Under the pieces are notes generated by a model. The model searched no databases, had not been told where the DNA came from, and worked only from the letters and a program-made list of their open reading frames with translations. From Lutjanus erythropterus (Eukaryota > Chordata > Actinopteri > Lutjaniformes > Lutjanidae): DNA of 64,000 bases. The stretch is taken from the NCBI GenBank assembly GCA_020091685.1, contig CM034604.1:8847682-8911681 (forward strand), read 5' to 3'. Shown here piece after piece: positions 11,849 through 24,429 of this stretch (the stretch's first letter is position 1; each line of letters starts with the position of its first letter). A program made the translations under genes and the position numbers.

Positions 11849-12570
11849 CTGAGAAGCTGTAAAAAAAAAAAAAGTACAGTTTAAAGAGAGAACATGATGT
11901 ATGCCTCATGCATGCAGTCTCATAAACCAAGAAAGAGGAGGGAGCTGAATGCAAAGAGGAGCAGCGTTGCTGGTGAAATGGCAGTTATGTCACTGACTGA
12001 AAGGGTCGTCTTTGTCTCTAAACTATGACTGTCCATTGAGGCATGGCAGAGTGCTCCATTCTGAATAACCCCCAGTTTGAAAATAACGTCACAGCAGTCT
12101 GTGGAGTAGAATAATTAGCAATGAGTGGCCTGTGTCATAGTAAAGACAGCACACTTTATACAATAATTCATCCTTTTTCTCATTTGTTCTACCAGGTAGG
12201 GATGTTTAGAAGTCACGGTCAACATTTTATTCATTTATTTCTTATAAAATGTTGTAATGTTTAACTAAAAGGTGGATATGTTATAACTTGTATTTGTAAA
12301 TGATTTATGTAAATTACAAAGAGTTCACAAGTTGTAATGTGTTTGTTAACTTCTTCAAAAAGCCAGAAGACATGGTAAGTTCATTCTTCAGTGGATGGTA
12401 AGTATACAAAATCTGTAATTTTGAGAGATATTCTGATACTATTTTTTTCCTTCCTGATACAGGAACTTCAGCTTGTGATCATGTTGGTCTATATTGAGTA
12501 CTGATCAGATACCATATTCATGCAAACAGCTCTGTGAGGCTGTCAAAGAAGTGCTTATGTTAAGCTAATG

Positions 12571-13402
12571 TTAACCTTGGAAGCTATGATCCCTGTGTGT
12601 TTCGTACTGGGATGTAGTCCCGACAGACCAGGGATCAAGATAAGGCAAGATAACGTTGCACGGGACAGCAAGATTGTACTCTGGCTGACGACCGTTCATA
12701 TTTTGTCTTAAGTAAGACCCCATGGAACACACCAGAAGAAGAGGGCCTCTCAATTTTAGTTTGACCAAAGCTTTTTGGTTAAACGGCTGAATATTCTCTT
12801 GTTCCTGCTTCTGATATATAATCATCAAAATGCTCCCTAACAAAGTTTTCCGATTAGCCTCACTGACAAGTGGTTTTCTTACGGCTAAACAGCTGTTTAG
12901 TCCCAATGTCTTGAGTTCTCCTCACATTATGTGTGTGTGGATTTGATCTCACTTTCACCATTAAACATAGCCGTGAGTTCTACTGTTGATTTTTTTATGA
13001 TCTGATTCCAACAAATGTTTCAGTGATGTCCAGTCATGATCATTCAAGAACATTTCTTCCTCAGAAATGATAATTCACCACTATCCTTCTAGGTTTCAAT
13101 AATGTGTTGGACAGTTCTTAATCCAATTTAAATAATTTCATCAATCTCCTAAGTTGTTTTCTTTGCTTGATGCAGGCCAATAATTTGCCCCTTCTGAAAC
13201 TGAGTAACATCTTTTCTACGACCACAGGATATGTCTTGTCTTGTTTAAGAAATGAGAAGCTTCTCACTGCATCAGTTAGAGGTAAATGACTTGTCAGCTG
13301 AAACATAATCACTGCAGTATTTATCCAATGGAAGGATCTGAACTATTTGCTTAGTTAAAACCAGGTGGTGACTTTTTTTTTAGGCCAGGCAGTGTACATA
13401 TA
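12571..13402 (-). pseudogene. Tc1-type transposon remnant (broken transposase)
   Basis: On the minus strand the terminus reads TACACTGCCTGGCC followed by an A-run and GTCACCACCTGG, a typical teleost Tc1 5' end. Reading on, RRKDVTQFQKGKLLACIKQ-like helix-turn-helix sequence is followed, after stops and frameshifts, by LGLNSCLAVRKPLVSEANRK. The catalytic part is missing or unrecognisable. It lies in the 5' region of cnst. Confidence 0.75.
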
Positions 13403-14916
13403 TATATACTGCATGAAGCAGAGTGATAAATATATGAAGTGAAAGTCTCCATTTACAGGCTTTTCTGAACAATGTCATACAAGGATTTAGTTTCTTGCCT
13501 CAGGTCATTTTGCATTAAGTTATTAAAGGTGTACCTGTAGCTGTTCACAAAGGCTGACATTATCACTCTAACCTCTAACCAATCCTTTCAATGTCATTAT
13601 TATGGAGAGATACCAAACACAGTGTTGTCAAGGCTTTTACTTCCATGTATTTTTTTCCTTTGTGTTTTATGGCTTCAGAGACGATTGTTCATTTTTACGC
13701 TGCAGGTAAACACCTGCCTCCATCTGTCTCAGCCTCTCCAGTGGGAACCACATCACAAACATGTGCAGTACCGCTGCTATTTTTTTTTTTTACACAAGCT
13801 TCCCTGCAAGCATGCAAAAACCATGGCTGCCTCTCTCAGCTGCAGAGGCTGGATAGACAATGGCTGACATGCTGTTGATAAATATATTTCCGCCTCATGA
13901 AACCTACATTTTCAGCCCGAGTGGCCTGAGAGCATCAAAGCTATGTGATACTCTGCGTTCACACAGCATGTTAGCGGTCACATGAACGCTGTGAATTCTG
14001 CAACATGGAATGTGACAGAAAGAACAAATGCTAGGAGCAGAAAGTGACTCACAGGATGTGTAGCGGAAAATTCAGAATGATGCAGGGAAGGCTACAGATG
14101 AAAATCTGGGAACATTTAATGCAAATATGTTATGACAGTTCTGGGTTTGCTTTTACATTGTGAGCTTTCTCCTGTGAACTGCTACACGTAAACTTGACTG
14201 TTTTAGGCCCTTTACCTTTTTCCTAAATCAATACTTGGTTAACATTTAGATTTGTGCCGGTGTTTTTTTTGTTTTGTTTTTTAGCCTATTCACTACAAAT
14301 TACGTTGAATTAAAGGAACAATGTGTAGGATTAGGTGACATCTAGTGGTGAGGTTGTAGATTGCAATCAAATAGATATCCCAGGTCTCAACCTTCCCTAA
14401 CTATACTGGCTGCAAACAGTACAGAAGTGAAATATGCTAAAGTCCCCATCTATAGGCTGTAGTGTTTGGTTTGTCTGTTCTGGGCTACCTCAGAAACATG
14501 GCTGTGCAACATGGCAGCCCCAGTTGAAGCACCCTACGTAGATAAATGGCTCATGCTAAGGTAATGAAAATTACCAATTAACCAATTTATCTCTGGGTTA
14601 TTGGTTAAAAATGAACATGAACATACCATGCTAATAAAGCTGTTGCTAGCCAGCATACAATATTTTGTCATGGCTGCAAGACTGGGGCAACTGTATCAGC
14701 CTCTGAGCCATATGGCCCAATGTAAGCATTAAGTTTTATACTCTTGTCCTAATTAGGGAAAATAATTCAACTAATATGTCTCTTATCAAGATATGTTTAA
14801 CATATGTTTCCTATACTAAAAGACTGACTGACTAGTGTATATCAAGTAGCATGTGAGTTATTAACGAGAATGTAATAAATGTCAGTCTCCCCTATTCACA
14901 TCCAGGGTAGTCTGGA

Positions 14917-15398
14917 TAAAAAATAAAATAAAATAAAATAAAAAATCCTCTTACCTGTAGTGCTACTTATCCATGTAGACTTTTTTGGTTTGAGTTGCAG
15001 AGTCTGAAGAGATGTGTGCCTTTTCTCCAATGTGTTGCTCCAAGTACCAAAAAACTACATTTGACTACTAACTCTCATTTGACAATTTTAAAGATAGTAA
15101 TTCTGGTAGATTCTGAAGTAGCTGCAGTAGATTTTACTCATTAAAGACAGTCGTTCCTACATGAAACTGCTCAAGGCAAGGTCTGTGGATTATTCTGAAC
15201 CAGGTCATGATTTTTGGTAAAGGACATTGATTTAGATTTTTCAAATGTATTTTTTTTGTTGAGCAACCTAGGATTTGCGGCTTTTGGTCCCTTTATATTT
15301 AAGACAGGGCACATATGTCTCTATATCTCCAAAACCCACACCAAAACATTATAGCACTACAGGCAAGAGAGAAAGAAAATTGGGGGCGAACTGTCCCT
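14917..15398. mobile_element. second copy of the AGGGACARTTCACCC family
   Basis: The right end CGAACTGTCCCT abuts TTAA (15399-15402). The left end carries CTCTTACCTGTAGTGCTA, but its outermost repeat is replaced by an AAAAT run (14919-14945). Confidence 0.65.
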
Positions 15399-15967
15399 TT
15401 AAATCACAACCGCTGTGAAAACAGTTCGTTTGTGCTGTTGTTTTTTAAGTAGACTAAAGTGGCTTCCATTAAATTTTTTTTTTCAAAAAAAATGTCGCAC
15501 AAGTGGGTGGCCGCGCGTGCCCCTGTGCGCGCGTGTGCACGTGTCGGTGTTACGCAAAAAAAGTGAACATGTGCATCGAGAACGCGTGCTCCTAACGCGT
15601 TCACGCACTACGAAACCTCGCGCTCAGTTAAACGTTATTTTCATTTTTTTAACTTTCAATCTTCACAAACTTGTCATATGGACATTAACAGAAGACACGT
15701 TTAGTGCTAACAATTTCACACTGTAGCATCCTTATGATCGCGTGTCAGAAGTAGGCTGTCGAGTTTATTGTGGTTTTTTCGACTGTTATTAACCCTTTAA
15801 TATTGCTATAACATTCGGTAGTTGACATCCATCATAAATCCGTTTTAGGGTTTTTCTCGTTCCTTCTGGAAAGACAGAATATGTCCAAACCTCCCTGTAC
15901 CATATGACATGTAAGTTAACGTCACATAATTAGACGGAGCACACAGAGGATGCAGAGGTGCACTCAC

Positions 15968-16100
15968 CGCTGGATGATGATGTCTCACAGTTTGTCGTCT
16001 CAACATCGACGCCCTGAAACGGCGTCGCGCTGTTTCTGATGTGTCCTCCGCAGCAGGATCCACATAACAGCCCTCACTCTGTCATCTGTCCGTCTCTCAC
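15968..16100 (-). other. cnst: probable cnst 5' UTR exon and promoter area
   Basis: On the minus strand a CpG-containing stretch ends in a consensus donor (GCG|gtgagtg) at 15968. Spliced directly to the next exon seen (11848) it gives no open frame, so it reads as a non-coding first exon. The right edge is arbitrary because no initiator is evident. The surrounding 15.5-16.25 kb is unusually GC- and CpG-rich for this window, as expected near a promoter. Assignment to cnst is by position and strand only. Confidence 0.4.
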
Positions 16101-16299
16101 ACTCTCTCATGCTTCTTGTTTACGCTCCAATCCGGGGATTTTTCTGCTTCCCCCTCATCGCAAAACATATATTCCTCCATGTCCCGCTTATTTATTTATT
16201 TCAGCGCGCGGCGGAGGCTGCCATCTCCTGGCAGATGTGTCGCACTGGCTGCTGGCTGTGTGTCGGTGTTATGTAACATGATGAGGCGGTCATATGATG

Positions 16300-16898
16300 G
16301 GGTGTTAAGCTGATAAACCGCACACAGGATTACAAGGGAAATAGTGAAAATGTAGACTGCAGCGATGTATTGTTACTGTTATATAAGCGGAAAAGAAAAC
16401 ACATGTAAATTCATTAGATCTGTCAGAATGATGAAGGTAGACAATCATTACGATAATTGTGTTATTTATCTCCCATTGTTATCATGCACTCAGCTGTTTC
16501 AGTCTGTATCCCCTCAGTGTATAATAGACATGAAAGGATACAACACTTCAAATGTATCATTTTATTTTCAGGAAAAAACACAGTAGCGCAACACACTGGT
16601 ACAGAGATTGTATGTTAGAGGACCTTTCCAGTCCAGACAGCAACACAAGTCATGGTGTGTTTCTGGGATATGGATTATTGAATAAGAGACAAATACCTAG
16701 TAGCAATAATGTGTTGAAAATGTGTCAAATACACTAAATTCCTAGATCATATATCTAAATTCAAGATGTAATAACAGCTGTATTAGCCAGCAAAGCACAC
16801 ATGCAGTATATTTTTGACATGTAGAAATAGGAAAGAATTAGAAGAGCGTACTAAATAATATAGGTACATACATACATTATCAATTATTCATCAGCAGG
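16300..16898. other. intergenic, start of the cnst-kif26b gap
   Basis: No exon, RNA gene or recognised repeat end was found. The wider gap to 21.9 kb consists of the elements listed separately plus unassigned AT-rich sequence; a conserved exon of smyd3 or tfb2m was looked for by eye and not seen. Confidence 0.5.
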
Positions 16899-17435
16899 TT
16901 TGGGAAAGCTACTTTAAAATGTATTCAGATACAATACTAATTTCTTGGTATAAAAATGTCAGTAATCTAATTCACATATCACAATATTAAGGTAATGTGA
17001 CTTGATTACTTTCTGTAATCTGTTGGTCTGTGTAGCTAAAGTTAGCTTTTTGTCTGTGGTGCTAAAGTTAGCGTTTAGTCTGTGTAGCTAAAGTTAGCAT
17101 TTGGTCTGTGTAGCTAACTTTAGCGGTAGTCTGCATAGCTAATTTTAACAATTGGTCTGTGTAGCTGAAGTTAACGTTTGGTCTGTGTGTAGCTAACTTT
17201 AGCAATTAATCTGTGTGGCTAAAGTTAGCATTTGGTCTGTGTGGCTAACTTTAGCAATTGTTCTGTGTAGCTGAAGTTAGCATTGGTCGGTGTAGCTAAT
17301 GTTAGCAACTGCACTTACAGGTCTTTCCATCTTTCTTTTAATTAGATGTTAATGAGAGATAATGACAAGATTTTGTTTTTACTAAATGTAACTGTAATCT
17401 GATTACATTTTAAGTAACGATTACTGAAAAAAATG
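16899..17435. mobile_element. MITE with internal TAGC-type minisatellite
   Basis: The flanks carry GTAATCTGATTACATTTTAA-type sequence at the right end and TGATTACTTTCTGTAATCTG at the left of the array, as in a common teleost non-autonomous element. The core (17024-17310) is a tandem array of about ten units of some 27 bases reading TTGGTCTGTGTAGCTAAAGT. Confidence 0.7.
17024..17310. repeat. 27-bp minisatellite with units flipping AAAGTTAGC / AACTTTAGC
   Basis: Each unit has GGTCTGTGTAGCTA followed either by AAGTTAGC or by its near-inverse ACTTTAGC. The two forms interleave along the array. Confidence 0.85.
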
Positions 17436-18481
17436 GTGTGTAGGTCAATACCTCAACACAAAAAGAAGGGGAGGGCCATATTACAACCAATTTCTTTGAC
17501 TTTTTCAGCACAAAAATCCTTGTTTTATACATGTATTCACTTTTGATAGCTAGTGTACATCAATACTAAGCTAGTTATTATTGTTTATAGTAACAGCTAA
17601 CTTAAAAATGGCTGTGACAAACTATAACATATGAGAGTTTAATCCACTAATGACCTTGTCCACTCAGGAGCACCCATAACATCTTGTTAAAACAGCTAGT
17701 ATAGGCTGTTAACTTCCACCATCTACTGGTTGGCATAGGAAAAACATTTAATTTATTCCATCTGACCAAAAGGAGGGATAACATGTAACATTTATGACCA
17801 CAGAGAGTGGGAATTCTGATAGAAAACTCAGCTTTCTCAGTCAATGTAACACTTGCTTCCATTGACTACATTTACCATCAACACTGATTGGACATCCACG
17901 TGAAAAGTGCCAAATTTTCCCTTTCATCTTCAAAACCTCTCAGAGGCCGGAACGGTACAGTCTTTTAAAATATACAAATAAATATCACAATAATTTACTT
18001 GCAAACTTGAATTAATGCAATTGCCACATCTTCATCCAAAAATAGATGTTCAGTGTGTGTGTTTGTGGCATTCATCCCCATTCCCTCTTTTCTAAACGTG
18101 AACACACTTTAAACATGAAAGCATGAATGAAGGTCTGTGGTTTTCACTGCTGCCTTCAAGTTTGTGTAATTTGAAATGAGGCTGAAAAAAATGAGGAAGT
18201 GGAGCAGAAAGAGAGGAAGGGCAAAGTCAGGCAAGGAAACATATTTGTATGTGTGTGTTGCCGGTTTTTCTTTCTCTCCTTTAATAAGCCTGACTGTATA
18301 ATTGGGCCGCTTTAGGGCTGAGCTCTGCTTGCTCTCGTTACCTTCTCGCTTGCTGTGGACGGCATGAAAAGTCATCCTGCTGCTGTTGTTGTTGTTGTTG
18401 TTGTATTGCATCACAACATATACAGACCTTTTTCACAGCAGCCATTTTGACATTTCTCCATTTAGTATACTTCGTTGTTGA

Positions 18482-19550
18482 GCTTAAGTAGAGTTTTCAG
18501 GAATCTGCACTTTACTTACTCCCCACATTTTAACACAAATATCTGTACTTTCTACTCCTTACATGACAAAACAGGCAGGCTTGTTACTTTAGTTTTAATG
18601 CATTTGACAGGAATTAATGATTACTTTTATTTTGCATCATTGCATGCCACCTTCCCAACACCAAGACTGATTTAAACCTAAATGGAGGTTGGTGTAGCCA
18701 TCAGTGGATCAGTGCATATCATGAACAACAGATGAAACAAGACATATTAAATTATGTTAGAAAATCATGTTGAAGACATAACAAGACACAAATTATGTAA
18801 CAGAAAAGACAAGATACAAATGTCATAAAAGACACAAGACGTAAATAATGCAAAAGACGAGATGAAAATAACACAACTAGATGAAAATGATGCAATAGAC
18901 AGATGAAAATAACCAAAAAAATAATGTAACAAGATGAAAATGATATAAAAGACATAGCAAAACAACATAAAAGACACAACGAGATGAAAATAATTTTATG
19001 TAAAGACATAAAGGCAAAAATTATGAAAAAGATGAGATAAGACCCAAAACAACATAAAAGACATAAGACAAAAATAACATAACAAGATGGAAACAATTTA
19101 AAGGAGAAGACGAAAATAACATAACAACAACATAAAACGCGTGACAAGACAAAAATAACAGAACAAGATGAATATGATGTAAAAGACATAATAAGACACA
19201 AACGGACTAAAAGAAGACGAAAATAACAAAATGACGTAACAAAACAAAATGATGTAACAAGAAGAATATGATATAAAAGACGTAACAAAACAACATAAAA
19301 GACACAACAAGATGAAAATAACATACGACAAACATGACGTAAAAAAAACATAAGAAGACAAAAGTGACATAAAAGATGTAACAAGATGAAAACAAAATAA
19401 AAGCCGTAAAAAAAAAAAAAGACAACAATTCTTAATTTCAGGTGTTTATACATTAATGAAAACATACTTTTTAACATATTCTGCCAATAAATCCCATAAA
19501 TCTCACACACTGGACCTTTAAATAAAGCATGTGTGTACTTTTGCCCCCTC
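18482..19550. mobile_element. hAT-like element, copy 2, long internal minisatellite
   Basis: The left part (CTTAAGTAGAGTTTTCAGGA onward) and the right part (TACTTTTGCCCCCTCTG) match copies 1 and 3. The array occupies about 18735-19435. Just right of it (about 19440-19520) is the end of another element, closing CTGGACCTTTAA. A 252-residue Phe/Leu/Cys-rich minus-strand frame over the array is spurious. Confidence 0.75.
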
Positions 19551-19735
19551 TGTTACAGACAGACAAACAAATGTGACAGAAGCATGAGCAGGAACCTCAT
19601 AATGACTTTAATCTTTGTAAATCAAAGGATGCACAGTTTGCAATGTCTACAAACACAGAAAATGACTTCGAGCTGTGGACGTTTATTAACAGTGACGTAC
19701 AACATGCTGATTAATAGGATTCACAAAACAGACAT

Positions 19736-19738
<3 letters not shown>

Positions 19739-19788
<50 letters not shown>
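19739..19788. repeat. (GT)25 microsatellite
   Basis: A perfect dinucleotide run in the intergenic interval. Confidence 0.95.
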
Positions 19789-19789
<1 letters not shown>

Positions 19790-20605
19790 CCCTGTATGTT
19801 TAAATGGATCGATCCAGGTAGAAAACTCGGCCTTGTCCATTGATTACCGTGCATCAGTCCATGCTCTCTTATTGGCTCAATGACTGCAGAGCCACGAAGC
19901 TCCTCAGACACCATGACGTTATTCCTTTAATGTAATTACTCCTCCATTACACAGAGAGTAGAATCCACATTTTTTATTCTGCTCCCGATCATTTACTAAT
20001 GTGTTTCAGCAGCCAGCTTATTGATCACTGGCCTCTGAAGGCAGTAAAAAAAAATCACAACAGTGTTTCGGTTGGCGGCATCTCCAGTCCTCAGTGCCCA
20101 TCTTCTCTGCTCTGCCTCTGTTTCCACAGCTTACAGTGAAATTGCTTCGATTCTTCTGAATCATCACCTCAAACCAGCATCCTTCTAATTATTGGCAGCA
20201 TGTTTACATTAGTTTCGAAAGAAATACATGAAATACACAAATCTATTTTCATACTTGTGTTCAGCACCAAAATCTATATACAAAATGGCATATTCCCTTT
20301 TGAACACTCATTGGAAAATAAGACTGCTTTAAGTTTGGCTACCAAATTTAAGCAACAAATCAGTAGTAAAATCATCACATACAGTAGGGAGCTAAAAAAA
20401 AAAATAATGCAAAAGATCACAGTAAAGTTTGAGAGCTGAAATCTTTCCTACAGATGCATGTTAAAAAGATAGATCTTCCAGAAATTGTTTCAAAAGAGTG
20501 AAATAAGACTATAAACAAGTTAGCAAAGGTGTTCACTGAGTTACCCTGTACTCATGTTAAGTATGTATAGTAGTTATCTAATATCTAGCATACTGTCTAT
20601 ATTAA

Positions 20606-21363
20606 AGGGATAGTTCAGAAGTTTTGAATTGGGGTTGTATGAGGAACTTATCTATAGTCAGTGTATAACCTACAGTAGATGGCGGTCAACACGTCCCCAG
20701 TTAGGAGAAGCAAACAGGGACGCCAGCATGGTAGCTAAGCAATGTGCTGTGGACAGGGTCAACAACAAAAAGTATTTTAACTACTTAAAATGGTAAACCT
20801 AAAAAAAAATCAGTATTATTTAGAATATTTTCACTGCTTTTTTTTTACCATGCATTTTTTTCAGCTGTTATATAAGCCAAATATTGCTCTTTCCAAACCA
20901 ACCAAACTCCATAAGCAAATTTACTTGTTTTACCTCCCAGAACATAAGAGTTGTTGGTCTATCGGTGTTGGTTTGTTTGTGTTACTGTGTGACTTTAGAG
21001 AGGCCAAAAAATACCTTTATAACACAAAAGTCACACAATAACTTAAACAAATTAACAGATCAAGGCATCGGTGGAGTAAGTAGTAGTAGTAGTAAGTTAA
21101 AAAAATGACTGATTTAATCTATGGAGTTTGGTTGGTTTTGACAGAGCGCTATTTAGCTTATACCGTGGCGGTCTACTGTTGGAAAAGGTTGTCTGACAGC
21201 AAAGTAAAGCTTCTCACCCTGTCCACAGCAGTTTCTGTTGCCTAGCTTTCATGATAGCAGCCCTCTCTGCTTCTCCAAAATGTGGCATCTACTGTTACGC
21301 AAATACACTGACTATCAATAAGTACCTCATACAACCCCACTTCAAATAATGTGAGCTATCCCT
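20606..21363. mobile_element. TTAA-flanked foldback MITE (piggyBac-like)
   Basis: TTAA lies at both borders (20602-20605 and 21364-21367), and the element reads AGGGATAG...CTATCCCT. The terminal inverted repeats are about 80 bases long: GGGGTTGTATGAGG and ATAGTCAGTGTAT occur near the left end and inverted near the right end. No transposase remains. Confidence 0.85.
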
Positions 21364-21976
21364 TTAAATCCAAAGAAGCCTACCTAGAAAACGAATAATG
21401 CAGAGTTTCTGAGACTTAATGACCTTAAAATAAAAGTTTTATGATTTGAATACTGAATCAGTGTTTGCCAGGAGAGGAAAGGTTACAATATTTGTCCTGT
21501 AGCTAAACTAAAATGTCTTGTTAGCATTAGATGCTGCACAGAGCTGAACTGCTTGTTTAAAATACACTGTACAACGCTTAAAAAAGGGTAAACAAAATGT
21601 TTTTGAGGTTATTTAAAGGACAAATAGAGAACTTGCATGAATATTGGCGGAAAACAGAAAAGAGGTCATGACATTTTTTTTTTTTTTTTTTTAAATCCAA
21701 ACTGTGTCCTTTGTGGGTGTGAAGAATTCCTGCCGGCTGTAGGACTGTTGCTCACTGACCTCCCTGTGAAGGGCAGGCAAGATGTTATTGTACAACACTC
21801 CAATCTGTAGCACCCGGTTCATTCAGAGGTGATGTGGTGGTTCAGAACATAAAGTGTGAGATGTTTTAAATTTGTCCTCCAACAGATTTCGGTGATAGGT
21901 AGCCAGATATACTACAGTAGATAAAACATTACCCTCATTTAACCATGTTTCAGTTCTCACTTGAATGCAGCTCAGC

Positions 21977-22176
21977 TCAGGTTCCCTTCAGGGCTCTCTG
22001 CTCTGGCGTTTTTCTCCGCCGCTTCTTATGCCGTCTCCTGGCGGTGGCGTCAAAGCAGGTGACCATCATGACTTTGGCCTTGCAGAGGCTGAGTCTGTCC
22101 TCCAGCCGAGACGTCACCACTTCAAGGGCCTCCAGGTGCTCCAGGGAGTCCACCTCGAAGGTCTGCCACAGGTCGA
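21977..22176 (-). CDS. kif26b: kif26b exon 15 (C-terminus and stop)
   Basis: The acceptor is cctctccag. The exon encodes [40 protein letters not shown] and [15 protein letters not shown], ending ALKGT and TGA (21977-21979). Human KIF26B ends with ELDSLEYLEALECVTERLE and MMITCFDITSRRR. The very basic tail after FD is the last feature. No confident polyadenylation signal was identified downstream. Confidence 0.93.
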
Positions 22177-23955
22177 CTGGAGAGGAACAGTGAGGTGACA
22201 CTGAAGCAGTTTGCAAAGTAAAGCGTACCAACCAGTGTTGTTATATGTGAACAATATTGCAATGGTGTACCAGGGGAATAACTTTTTTTGTTTTTTCTTT
22301 TTGTTTTTTGCTGCCCTATAGCCCAAACTATCCATAATATGCCTGCATGTTATTGATCAGCAAGCAACTTTAACAAATACTTGGCAGGATGCTGACATTT
22401 CCTAATTTCAAAATGAAACATAACTGCAGTTTTGGCATAAACTCACCTCAGTTTTTGGCATTTTAAGACACTCCCATGCTACAGTATAAAGGCCCTTTCA
22501 CACCTGCCTCGTTTCAGTTTGATCCGAACCACAATTACAGGTGTGAAACCGGACTGGCCAAACTTTGGTTCAATCAGAAGGGGTGGTCCTGGTCTGGATC
22601 ACATTGAGCCATTCAACCGAACTGTTCAATTCTAGCGTGAAAACATTTTTCTGGATGGCTCGGACTTTTGCACCAGTTACAGGACTTCCTGGCAGGCCAT
22701 CGTCTTACTTGCAATCGGAAAAAGGAAAAACAATGCAACAAAACAAAATGAACTGTGGAGTGAACACATGGGGAGAGGAGGAGACCAAATGTTTAATTAA
22801 CACCTGGTCTGATGACTTTATAAAGAGTCCAGAGGGAAAAAAAAGTTGCAAAAAGTCTTACATTTTTCATGAGGATGAAGGAGAGAGGGATTGAATTAAA
22901 GTGACAACACACCAACGTCAGATGCACACCCATCCACAAACCAATCCACTACAAATATATGTAGACACAGCACACGTTGCTGATGATGTGCATTCACATA
23001 ATTGCAGAATGAGACAGTCTGACAAAAACATGAACCTTACATATACTTTACACTGTTCACAGTTAATATATTGTTTCATTTCAAATTCAAATGTGTTCAA
23101 TGAAAAATGCTGACTGTCATTTTGTGCTTCCTTTAAAAAAAAAAGTATTGGTTCAGACACTAGTTAGTCACTGGTACCATGTTAGCACTGGTATCAGAAA
23201 ACACAAAACGATACTCCACCTCATTAATAAGTCAGAATGAAGTGGCCTCCTGTCAGAGGTGCCCCCCTGGCAAAGTAAGTTAAGTATCCCTGCTGCACAG
23301 TAACGGCAGGCTGCTGCCCCCTGTTGAAATGCTGTTATACCACAAGCTCATTATTTGCTCATTCACTGCAGAGATAGCTGACACAATTAGTCAATCAATC
23401 AATGAGTCAGTCAACAAAAATGAATTGGCAACTATTTTGATAACCTATTAACCAATTAAGTGATTTTTTTAAGTAGAAATGCCAAACATTTGGTTTTCCA
23501 CTGTGTGTTCTGCTGCTTTTATGATATATGCTAATAAATTCAATATCTTTGGGCTTTAGACTGTTGATAGATGCTAACATGGAAAAACTGACTGAAATGT
23601 AAAATAAAACATTAGAATAATCAGTTGCTAACTGGTAGTGTTTTTTAACTGAGGTACTGAGTGCATCATTAGAATTCATAATGAATATGATGAAATGAGT
23701 CCATATTAATTTACATTAATTTTCAAAAGATGATCAAAATATAATTTTGCATGCTTATTTTTTCAGAGAGAGAATCATGCGACTGACACTCTTGGTTCCA
23801 CTTGGCGGGCTCCAGCATGAGGTGGTGTTTGGCCTGCTCCAGCTCTCTCCTCAGGTGGTTGTATTTGGCTCGGACCTCTGAAATCCTCTGCTGACGGTGC
23901 TCCAAAAACTTCAGCTTGGCACTGAAGCACGCAGGCCCCTGAAAACACAAACACA

Positions 23956-23998
<43 letters not shown>

Positions 23999-24358
23999 AC
24001 ACACACAGTCATGTTTCCATCTTTATAGAGGATATTACATTGTCTTACACTGACTTACATTAAATTAATTTATTTCATACAGACATTATCTAACCCTCCC
24101 CATAACCACTGCTTGCCTAACCCTAACTCTTACCTTACCATAACCGTAAAACAAGTCCTCAACCTAACATTTATGATTATGGGGACAAAATATGTCCCCA
24201 TAAGGAAGATGGTCTCCATATTCATAACTTCTGCTATTACTGTTCTCATTAAAAATAATAACGTGGTGTTTCGGCTGTGGTCCTCCACACACACATACAT
24301 AGATGCTGGATGAACAACAGTACCCTCCCCTCTGCTTCTCTCCACACACATACACAGG

Positions 24359-24429
<71 letters not shown>

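Noticed and set aside
15845-16063. Minus-strand open frame starting DPAAEDTSETARRRF near the cnst promoter
   Set aside because: There is no ATG in a suitable place, it reads through a strong splice donor, and it has no similarity to consortin; treated as 5' UTR.
18752-19510. 252-residue minus-strand open frame rich in Phe, Leu, Cys, Ser
   Set aside because: It is the reverse complement of a stop-poor minisatellite inside a hAT-like element; similar frames appear over the array at 653-1458.
24098-24135. Telomere-like CCTAACCCTAAC
   Set aside because: Only one or two imperfect units, part of a common interspersed fish repeat.
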